Source of the DNA: an uncultured Bacteroidales bacterium
GTDB lineage: Bacteria; Bacteroidota; Bacteroidia; Bacteroidales; UBA932
Assembly (NCBI GenBank): GCA_946187975.1
Contig: CAMHTE010000008.1
Span: forward strand, 1 to 38,258
DNA: 38,258 nucleotides
Direction of reading: 5' to 3'
The notes under the pieces were generated by a model. It was not told where the DNA came from and ran no database searches. It saw nothing but the letters and a program-made list of their open reading frames with translations. Shown piece after piece: positions 1-5,679 of the stretch (position 1 is the stretch's first letter; each line of letters begins with the position of its first letter). The position numbers and the translations under genes were made by a program.

Positions 1-1
1 T

Positions 2-37
2 CGTAGCGCTGCATCCGGTAAGAAGGCTAAGGAGTAG
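2..37 (+). CDS. C-terminal end of an unidentified protein (5' end outside window)
   Basis: The frame starting at base 2 reads RSAASGKKAKE and then TAG. The lysine/alanine-rich tail is the kind found at the end of small DNA- or RNA-binding proteins, but eleven residues cannot identify a family. It is listed because the frame is open to the window edge and ends in a stop just before a convergent gene. It could be chance. Confidence 0.35.
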   Translation, partial: RSAASGKKAKE

Positions 38-72
38 TAAGAGGATAATTTTCATTATTTGATCAAACAGAT

Positions 73-92
73 TGGAATTTATCTTAATTCCA
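73..92. repeat. Perfect 7-bp inverted repeat at the end of the GNAT gene
   Basis: The arms TGGAATT and AATTCCA flank a 6-base loop and cover the stop codon of the minus-strand GNAT gene. It lies between two converging genes and may act as a weak transcription end point for either. There is no T-tract on either side, so it is not called a terminator. Confidence 0.35.
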
Positions 93-1239
93 GGCGAAAC
101 ACGCGGATGGGGTGGTCCTTGCCCCCGCACTGGGTTTCGTCGATGACGGTTTCTCCAGTGGGGACGAAGCCGCACTTCTCCATCACGCGGCCGCTGGCCG
201 GGTTGTCCACAAAGTGTCCGGAAATAAGGGATTTGATATCGGTCCTGCACCGGATATGTTCGATCATCAGCCCAAGGGCCTCCGTGCAAATACCTTTGTT
301 CCAATACGGTTTTGCGATCCAGTAGCCGATGAGCGGCTCGCCGTCGCGGGCCGGCAGGTTACACTCACAAGACGGGCCGTAACCCATGGCGCCGATTGCC
401 TCTCCAGTTTCCTTCAGTTCGATTGCCCAGGTGTTGGTTGCATCGTGGAAGACTGTCCGGATGACAGCCAGGCTTTCCTCTATGGACCGGTGAGGCGGCC
501 ATCCGGCCCGGGGGCCGACATCGGGATCCGAGGCCCACTTATACAACGCGGGGGCGTCGTCGTCCCGCCAGGGGCGGAGTATAATCCGGCCCGTTTCCAT
601 CACGCCATCGTAAAACAATTGACCGGGCAGCCGCTTTTTCTCCTTCGCCGCAAAGGTGGCCTCGTACCGCTCAAAGGCCTCCGGATTTTCATCGGCAATG
701 AAATAACCCTTGGGCGGACAATAAGTTGCTTCCTCTATGCCATTGGCTTTAAGCCAGCCGGGAATCAGCTCCTGCGCCAGGAAGAAAGGAACAGGATCGT
801 CCTTGGGAAAGTCGTGATAGTGGACGCCGAAACCGCTTGCAAGCGAGAATCCGGCATGCTTGTAAAAGTCGATATTTCCTTCCATGCAAAGGAAGCCGAT
901 GCCCATTTCACGGGCTCTCTCAAGGGCGAACTGCAGCAACTGCAGCCCATACCCTTTTCTCTTGAAGTCTGGAAGGATACTGATGGGGCCAAATGTCCAG
1001 GACTGCTTATATGTACCGTCTGGCAGTAACAATTCTGCCTTGGAGAACATCACATGGCCTATCAACCGGCCATTCTCCTCCATCACAAAGTCTAAATCAG
1101 GGATGAAATCAGGGTTTTCTCTATAGCAATGCAGCACATAATGCTCCGTGCATCCCGGACGATATACATTCCAAAAAGCCTCGCGGGTAAGGTTCTCAAC
1201 CGCACGGTAATCCTCCGGTCTTTCAAGTCTTATATTCAT
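79..1239 (-). CDS. Tandem GNAT N-acetyltransferase (two GNAT domains)
   Basis: This 386-residue protein is two GNAT acetyltransferases in one chain. Residues 1-145 look like the YhbS/Eis-type fold, with the acetyl-CoA loop in the form RKGYGLQLL. Residues from about 214 (METGRIILRPW) are a RimJ/RimL-type domain with NKGICTEALGLMIEH and the typical ending in which a conserved Asn (DNPASGRVMEKCGF) follows the last strand. GNAT enzymes move an acetyl group from acetyl-CoA to an amine; the acceptor is not predictable. The gene starts with ATG 3 bp after the stop of the zinc-ribbon gene, so the two form a minus-strand operon. The second domain begins at its own methionine, which fits an old fusion of two genes. 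The GNAT assignment is firm; the substrate is unknown. Confidence 0.88.
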   Translation of the reverse strand: MNIRLERPEDYRAVENLTREAFWNVYRPGCTEHYVLHCYRENPDFIPDLDFVMEENGRLIGHVMFSKAELLLPDGTYKQSWTFGPISILPDFKRKGYGLQLLQFALERAREMGIGFLCMEGNIDFYKHAGFSLASGFGVHYHDFPKDDPVPFFLAQELIPGWLKANGIEEATYCPPKGYFIADENPEAFERYEATFAAKEKKRLPGQLFYDGVMETGRIILRPWRDDDAPALYKWASDPDVGPRAGWPPHRSIEESLAVIRTVFHDATNTWAIELKETGEAIGAMGYGPSCECNLPARDGEPLIGYWIAKPYWNKGICTEALGLMIEHIRCRTDIKSLISGHFVDNPASGRVMEKCGFVPTGETVIDETQCGGKDHPIRVFRLELR

Positions 1240-1242
1240 ATG

Positions 1243-1968
1243 TCACTCGATCACAAAACTGCGCGGATAGAAGTCACTGTAGAAACGGCCGTCGGTGGCG
1301 GTGAATTTAAGGACACAGTAGTTGGGATCGGTAACGCCGCCGGGATAGTATTCCGTGTCGCCGTCGCGCCAGACTTTCTCCTTCGAGGCTGCGTCCGTCA
1401 GCACCTCCATAGTGCCGCGCAACATCATGCCCTTGAAACCATCCGAGTCGCAGAAGTAGATACTGGCCTTGGGGTTAGCTTTATAGTGGGCCACGCGCAG
1501 GGAGAAGGTGTTGGTGGTAAAGTAGAAAACTTTAACACCCTCGCGTACTCGGGGTGAAAGCATGGCCTTTGTGCAGGGGTAGCCTTCATCATCCACGGAA
1601 GAAATGAAGGTAATCGGGAGTGTGTCGGCCATCTTGCCGATGAGTTCCTTAACGCCGGCCAGGGCGGGATTATCCGGCATGGAATCCGTAAGTGTCAGCT
1701 CCTTGCGCCAACGTTTCAGATGCGGGAAATACACTTTCATCTGGCCGATGTATTCTTCCTTTGTGATGGGCTGTGGCAGGCCTTTGTTCACCTCGTCCAC
1801 GAACTGGGCGCAGTGCTCGATCATCTCTTCCATCGTGCACTCCTGCAGGAACTTGCCATCCTTATAGCAGTAGATGCAGTAATCTTCATTCTTGCTTCCA
1901 TCGGCATTGGTGCCAAGGATTTCCTGGGTGAGCGGCATTCCGCAACTCTGGCAGAACTTCATTTCCAT
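1243..1968 (-). CDS. Zinc-ribbon / pyridoxamine 5'-phosphate oxidase-like FMN-binding fusion protein
   Basis: The protein has 241 residues. An N-terminal zinc ribbon (Cys6, Cys9, Cys31, Cys34 as CQSC and CIYC) is followed by a conserved acidic helix region (ECTMEEMIEHCAQFVDEVNK). From about residue 95 comes a split-barrel domain of the pyridoxamine-phosphate-oxidase/general stress protein 26 type, with VREGVKVFYFTTNTFSLRV and the strand-turn ASIYFCD. Such domains bind FMN or F420 and reduce small molecules or handle flavin stress; no specific substrate is indicated. A separate gene at 31878-32189 encodes only the ribbon half and is very similar at DNA level. The start is ATG at 1968, 46 bases downstream of a TACCTTTG element. 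It is first in an operon with the GNAT gene. Confidence 0.87.
   Translation of the reverse strand: MEMKFCQSCGMPLTQEILGTNADGSKNEDYCIYCYKDGKFLQECTMEEMIEHCAQFVDEVNKGLPQPITKEEYIGQMKVYFPHLKRWRKELTLTDSMPDNPALAGVKELIGKMADTLPITFISSVDDEGYPCTKAMLSPRVREGVKVFYFTTNTFSLRVAHYKANPKASIYFCDSDGFKGMMLRGTMEVLTDAASKEKVWRDGDTEYYPGGVTDPNYCVLKFTATDGRFYSDFYPRSFVIE
1790..1859. repeat. 70-bp near-identical direct repeat, copy 1 (copy 2 at 31981-32050)
   Basis: These 70 bases inside the zinc-ribbon coding region differ from 31981-32050 at only four positions in an ungapped read. Both copies lie in the same orientation and encode the ECTM(E/D)EMIEHCAQFVDEVN segment. The similarity reflects gene duplication and could also serve as a recombination site about 30 kb apart. 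Confidence 0.75.
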
Positions 1969-2014
1969 ATATTGATAGTGGTTTAACCCGATAAATCCCG
2001 ATTTATCTAACCCT

Positions 2015-2022
2015 CAAAGGTA
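2015..2022 (-). promoter_or_regulatory. -7 promoter element of the zinc-ribbon/GNAT operon
   Basis: Read on the minus strand this is TACCTTTG, matching the Bacteroidetes -7 consensus TAnnTTTG. It lies 46 bases before the ATG at 1968. A clear TTTG at -33 is not visible, so the call rests on the -7 element and position. Confidence 0.55.
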
Positions 2023-2036
2023 AGGATTTTTACTGA

Positions 2037-2219
2037 ACTTCAGAAGTGCTTTTCTCCCCCTATGCCTGGACGAAGAGCCGGGAGGCCGATAAATGGCAGA
2101 GTTTCTCAAAGGGAATACTGGAAAAGAAGGATGATACAAAGTGCGACTTCGTGCTGTGGACACTCGAGCACTATGCCGGAATAAAGGATGTGGTGGGGGA
2201 ACTTTTTTTGGAGAATTGA
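2037..2219 (+). pseudogene. Possible 3' remnant of a protein gene, family not recognised
   Basis: The open frame from 2037 to the TGA at 2219 encodes about 60 residues with protein-like composition, including the pieces YAWTKSREADKWQSFSKG and CDFVLWTLEHYAGI. There is no ATG; the only candidate start is GTG at 2046, and the frame begins at a stop just upstream. It overlaps the minus-strand promoter on its left and the -33 element of the next promoter on its right. I do not recognise the family. It could be the truncated tail of a lost gene or a chance open frame. Confidence 0.3.
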
Positions 2220-2238
2220 GAGATAATTGCTACATTTG
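2207..2238 (+). promoter_or_regulatory. Bacteroidetes promoter of the small-peptide/GLUG-lipoprotein operon
   Basis: TTTG at 2207-2210 is followed after exactly 20 bases by TACATTTG at 2231-2238, a full match to the TTTG / TAnnTTTG housekeeping promoter of Bacteroidetes. Transcription would start about 90 bases before the ATG at 2335, leaving a leader of roughly that length. Confidence 0.8.
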
Positions 2239-2334
2239 CATGATTTGGCTTTATCCGTTTTGGGTTTTAACCACGCCCTTAGCTGGTACCTTAAAGTCAT
2301 AAACCGCATACTGAACATAATAACTATATCACCA

Positions 2335-2499
2335 ATGAGTTTCAAAGAAAAACACTCTGAACTCCGGCCTTACGAAGCGCCGGAATGCTCCTGCTTCGGC
2401 CTTTCGGCGGCAGGCGGCTTTCTCACCGGCTCGCCCTTCGGCGTAACCGAAACGGAGAACTATGCCACTCCGGAAGATGCAAACGACAACTGGTTTTAA
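2335..2499 (+). CDS. Small conserved-type Bacteroidetes peptide (54 aa)
   Basis: This short ORF starts at ATG 2335, ends with TAA at 2499 and follows a strong promoter by about 95 bases. The peptide has a basic N-terminus, the core PYEAPECSCFGL, a small hydrophobic glycine-rich stretch (SAAGGFLTGSPFG) and an acidic aromatic end (ANDNWF). Peptides of this general plan, with a YExP motif and a (F/L)L(T/A)GSP stretch, are common near fimbrillin-like lipoprotein genes in Bacteroidales and have no assigned function. There is no signal peptide or lipobox. It is 19 bp upstream of the next gene and should be co-transcribed with it. The reading frame is well supported; the role is unknown. Confidence 0.7.
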   Translation: MSFKEKHSELRPYEAPECSCFGLSAAGGFLTGSPFGVTETENYATPEDANDNWF

Positions 2500-2502
2500 A
2501 CT

Positions 2503-2510
2503 AAAGGAGG
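2503..2510 (+). promoter_or_regulatory. Strong Shine-Dalgarno sequence for the GLUG lipoprotein
   Basis: AAAGGAGG ends 8 bases before the ATG at 2519. This is an unusually complete Shine-Dalgarno match for a Bacteroidetes gene and fixes the start at 2519 rather than at the ATG at 2462, which would put the signal peptide 19 residues inside the protein. Confidence 0.75.
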
Positions 2511-2518
2511 AAAAGATT

Positions 2519-5311
2519 ATGAAAAAGACAATGAAATACTTCGCGCTTGCAATAACGGGCGCAATCATTTTCTCCTGCGGAAAGGAAGAAGCAGGCGAAA
2601 TCGTTCCCGCAGCATCCGATGCTCAGGAGCAGACTTCCGGCGAAACCGACAATCCGGTTGATCCTGCCATAGACGGCAACCTTCTCACAAGCTTCAGCGT
2701 GAACTTCGAGTCCCTCGTGGACGAGGCCGGCACCAAGGTGTCCGTGAACCTCGGCACAGGAGCCACAGCCATTGAGAACGGTGACGAAGTGCTCGTGTGC
2801 AACGACGAGGGAGGCAATGCCGTTTACGTCTATGACGGCACCGAGTTCAGCGCAAAGTCCGGCGAGACTCCGGTTGCGCTCAGCACCGCTGTGAGCGTTT
2901 ATTATCCTGCGGATGAATTCGAGCTTGACGGAACGGCCGTAAAGTTCGTCATGCCCGGAGGAGTCGAGGCATCCGGCGACCTCGGTGCCATCGCTCCCAT
3001 GGCCGGTGTGATTGCCGGTGAGGCGGGTGCATACAATGTGACTCTTTATAATCTGGCATCCCTTCTCAAGGTCAGCGTAACTGCCGACGTGAACATCAAT
3101 TCGGTATCGCTCGACTATGGTTCCGGTGTCAACTATGCGGAAGGAGCAAAATTCACCGTGGACGCTTCGGCCAAAACCCTCACCGCGGCGGACGCTTCTT
3201 CGGAGACTTCAGTTACCGTTGCGCTCGGCACCCCCGCCGCTACGGCGGACGTGGTGTTCCTGCTGCCCACGGTAGAGATTGCCAACGGCCTTGCCGTCAC
3301 CGCCAACCTGGCTGACAACCACAATGGAGGAGCGGACAGCTTCACCATCTCGAATGCAATCACCGATGCTCCTGCAAGGAAAAAGATTTCCACCATGTCC
3401 TTCTACGCCGGTCTCTTCTCCGGAGGCGCGGGCACTGATGGCGATCCCTACAAGATTGCAAATGCAAGGGATTTCAAGTACATCAGCAAGTACTGCGCGG
3501 AGGGTTATGCCGACGGCTCCATCGATGCTGCCGGCTTCCTTGGCGCCTTCTACAAGCAGACTGCCGACATCAACTTCAACAATGCCGACCTCAGTGCATA
3601 TATGATCGGCGGCGCATCCACGCCTTTCACCGGAACCTACAACGGCAAGCCCGAATCCACCCAGTACACGCTGAGCAATTTCACCATCAGCGGCTCCCCC
3701 AGCGGCAACGAGGGTGTTGCTCCTTTCAAGGCTATCGACGGCGCCGTACTTCAGAACATCGCTATCTCCGGTGCAGAAATTGCTGGCGGCAAGTTCACCG
3801 CAGGTCTTGTGGGTTATGCGAAAGGGGCTGGAGCAACCATACAGAATTGCTCGATAGAAAGCAGTACAATATCTGATAGTGGTAACGATTATGGTGCAGC
3901 AGGCCTTATTGGAGGAATCTATGGCGGAACTGTAACGGGCTGTTCCGGCACCGATTTGACGATTTCTACTGGTGTTGAAAATAAAGCGTATTTCGGTGGC
4001 ATCATGACCTATATCAACGGTACTGTTACCGTAAGCAAATGCTCGCTTAATGGTACAACCACTGTAACCAATGCTCAGAAATTCGGCGGAATTATCGGCC
4101 AGATCAATAACGCCAATGTCACGATAACAGATTGCCACAACCATTCCACCATCAACGGTTCCAAGAATTATAATGGCGGTATTTGTGGCTATGCAAAGTT
4201 GGGCACCATTTCCTATTGTACGAATGACGGGGCAGTCAACGGTCTCAGTTCTACTGCCGGTATTGTTGCTCAGCTCGATGGTGCCACTGTTGATCATTGT
4301 ACCAACTCCGGTACTATTCACGGTTCTGAGAATTATGCGGCCGGTATTGTCGCTTACCACACGAAAGGCAATCTCACCAACTCTGTCAATACTGGTGCAA
4401 TCAGCGCTGATGGTGCTTATGTCGGTGGCATCGCAGGTATGCTGAAATCTTCGGCTAATTACGGTCTGATTAAAGGCTGCCGTTCCAACGCCACCCTGAG
4501 TGGTGCCAATGATGTTGCCGGTATTGTCGGACGTGTGACCTGGGGCATTGTCATGGACTGCTTCGCCAAGGGAAGTGCTACCGGTGGCCTCGACACTGGC
4601 GGTATCGTGGGTTATGCCTACTCGACAGATGGAAATGTGGCCGTCTTTAACTGCCTTGCCAGTGTAAATGTTACCTGCACCGCCTCGGGTAATCAACATT
4701 CCGGCGGTGTGATTGGCCGCGCTACTTGCTGTGCTGGCCGTTATGTATATATTGGCAACTGCGCCGGTCTGAACAATGTCGTAAAGGCAACGGAATCGGA
4801 TGCAGTTCGCTTCGGCGCTTTCACAGGCTTTACCAATGCTGAAGCAGGTGGCGGCACCACCACCCCGAACCGCGTGAGAATCTGGAACAGCTATACGCTT
4901 GTTGACGATACCCACTTCCAGTGTGCGAATACCGGAGCCACGGCCGACGTAGGAGGTTTCATCGGTCGTATGGGAGCCGCATCCGATCTTGGCGACTGCT
5001 ACTATATCATTGACGGTTCCAAGTCAACCTTAACCGGTTCTAATTATAAGAACATCACCCAAACTACCGCAGCTGTTATCGGAGGTACGGGAAATATCTC
5101 CGTAAATCCTACCCGTCAGGGGCTCTCGCTTGATAATACTTTCCTAAATGTCCTTAACAGGTGTACGTATGCCTCGAATGGCACTACCCGTCTTACGGCA
5201 TTCAACGACTATCCCATGTGTGACTGGACCATGACAGGAGCCAACAGCGAGGCTTTGAGCCACCCTGTTCCGGCAAACCTTGTCGCCCTTGGAGAAGACT
5301 TCTACGAATAA
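2519..5311 (+). CDS. Fimbrillin-like / GLUG-repeat surface lipoprotein (930 aa)
   Basis: The start is set by a strong Shine-Dalgarno and by the signal peptide. A lipoprotein signal ends in the lipobox IFSC (Cys20). Residues 50-290 form a fimbrillin-like domain (AGTKVSVNL, NGDEVLV, SVYYPADEF). At about residue 300 the typical opening of GLUG proteins appears (GTDGDPYKIANARDFKYIS, then TADINF and FTGTYNG). GLUG-like beta-helix repeats follow to about residue 830, with units such as AGLVGYA, GGIIGQI, GGICGYA, AGIVGRV and GGIVGYA, each followed by a T-x-x-x-C/S strand. Such proteins are expected at the cell surface as adhesins or binding proteins; no catalytic motif is seen. From about base 3830 the DNA becomes AT-richer than the N-terminal part. 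A hairpin terminator follows the stop. Confidence 0.88.
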   Translation: MKKTMKYFALAITGAIIFSCGKEEAGEIVPAASDAQEQTSGETDNPVDPAIDGNLLTSFSVNFESLVDEAGTKVSVNLGTGATAIENGDEVLVCNDEGGNAVYVYDGTEFSAKSGETPVALSTAVSVYYPADEFELDGTAVKFVMPGGVEASGDLGAIAPMAGVIAGEAGAYNVTLYNLASLLKVSVTADVNINSVSLDYGSGVNYAEGAKFTVDASAKTLTAADASSETSVTVALGTPAATADVVFLLPTVEIANGLAVTANLADNHNGGADSFTISNAITDAPARKKISTMSFYAGLFSGGAGTDGDPYKIANARDFKYISKYCAEGYADGSIDAAGFLGAFYKQTADINFNNADLSAYMIGGASTPFTGTYNGKPESTQYTLSNFTISGSPSGNEGVAPFKAIDGAVLQNIAISGAEIAGGKFTAGLVGYAKGAGATIQNCSIESSTISDSGNDYGAAGLIGGIYGGTVTGCSGTDLTISTGVENKAYFGGIMTYINGTVTVSKCSLNGTTTVTNAQKFGGIIGQINNANVTITDCHNHSTINGSKNYNGGICGYAKLGTISYCTNDGAVNGLSSTAGIVAQLDGATVDHCTNSGTIHGSENYAAGIVAYHTKGNLTNSVNTGAISADGAYVGGIAGMLKSSANYGLIKGCRSNATLSGANDVAGIVGRVTWGIVMDCFAKGSATGGLDTGGIVGYAYSTDGNVAVFNCLASVNVTCTASGNQHSGGVIGRATCCAGRYVYIGNCAGLNNVVKATESDAVRFGAFTGFTNAEAGGGTTTPNRVRIWNSYTLVDDTHFQCANTGATADVGGFIGRMGAASDLGDCYYIIDGSKSTLTGSNYKNITQTTAAVIGGTGNISVNPTRQGLSLDNTFLNVLNRCTYASNGTTRLTAFNDYPMCDWTMTGANSEALSHPVPANLVALGEDFYE

Positions 5312-5335
5312 TATTCCTATTCACAAATCTTCCTC

Positions 5336-5367
5336 AGAGCCGCCTCCCCTGGCGGCTCTGTTTGTTA
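5336..5367 (+). terminator. Rho-independent-type terminator after the GLUG lipoprotein
   Basis: A perfect 9-bp stem (AGAGCCGCC / GGCGGCTCT) with a 6-base loop is followed by GTTTGTT. It lies 25 bases after the stop at 5311 and separates the two-gene operon from the following 20-kb operon. It could also stop transcription of the former minus-strand gene whose remnant ends here. Confidence 0.8.
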
Positions 5368-5567
5368 CCGGAGATCCAGGTCGACGATGATGGGATAGTG
5401 GCGAGGTAATCCTGCGTGAGGAATTCTGGAGAATCTTCCTCAATCCCGTTAATTCCGTTATCGACCCTGTAAATGGAATTCATGTCTCCTGCGAGAATCC
5501 ACAGATGCTCTCCCGCGGCGGGATCCGTAGCGAGCAGCCAGTTCGTCCCAATGCGCCGGGCGGCTTG
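5365..5567 (-). pseudogene. Internally deleted remnant of an endonuclease/exonuclease/phosphatase-family gene
   Basis: Reading the minus strand from 5567, one frame gives RRIGTNWLLA, then HLWILAGDMNSIYRVDNG and EFLTQDYLA. GDMNS carries the Asp/Asn pair of EEP (DNase I-like) hydrolases, and the RVDN...FL..DY continuation is typical of Bacteroidetes secreted EEP proteins. At about base 5405 the sequence jumps to another frame that reads RHYPIIVDLDLR and stops (TAA at 5365). That matches the family's final SDH(L/R/Y)PI(L/I)VDF ending. The roughly 70 residues normally between these motifs are missing and the frames differ, so the gene is dead. Its 5' two-thirds are absent. It lies antisense between two lipoprotein genes; an intact EEP gene is at 9394-12126. 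Confidence 0.7.
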
Positions 5568-5595
5568 TTTTTTTTATAAAAAAACACTACCTTTA
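5565..5595 (+). promoter_or_regulatory. Promoter of the SusCD/EEP lipoprotein operon
   Basis: TTG at 5565-5567 and TACCTTTA at 5588-5595 are separated by 20 bases, one base off the TAnnTTTG consensus. The leader to the ATG at 5680 is about 80 bases and contains a near-perfect GC-rich inverted repeat (TGCCGC, GGAA, GCGGGCA) at about 5611-5629. No other promoter-like match is evident between here and 25272, so it probably drives the whole operon. Confidence 0.6.
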
Positions 5596-5679
5596 ACGAA
5601 TTATTGCAACTTGCCGCGGAAGCGGGCAGCAAAGATACCACTAATTAAGGCACCAGCTAAAGACTTAAACTACCAATCA

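Noticed and set aside
4173..4780. CRISPR array or tandem DNA repeat in the GLUG region
   Set aside because: The repetition is at protein level (GG-I-x-G-Y/R units of variable spacing); DNA units are neither identical nor evenly spaced.
3209..4915. Long open frame on the minus strand (568 codons) opposite the GLUG lipoprotein
   Set aside because: It has no recognisable domain or signal and arises from the codon bias of the plus-strand gene, which has a signal peptide, RBS and clear repeats.
5630..5637. TATCTTTG on the minus strand in the leader of the GLUG-SGNH gene
   Set aside because: It matches the -7 consensus but has no good -33 element and no intact minus-strand gene behind it; the EEP remnant lacks its 5' part, so it is not its original promoter.
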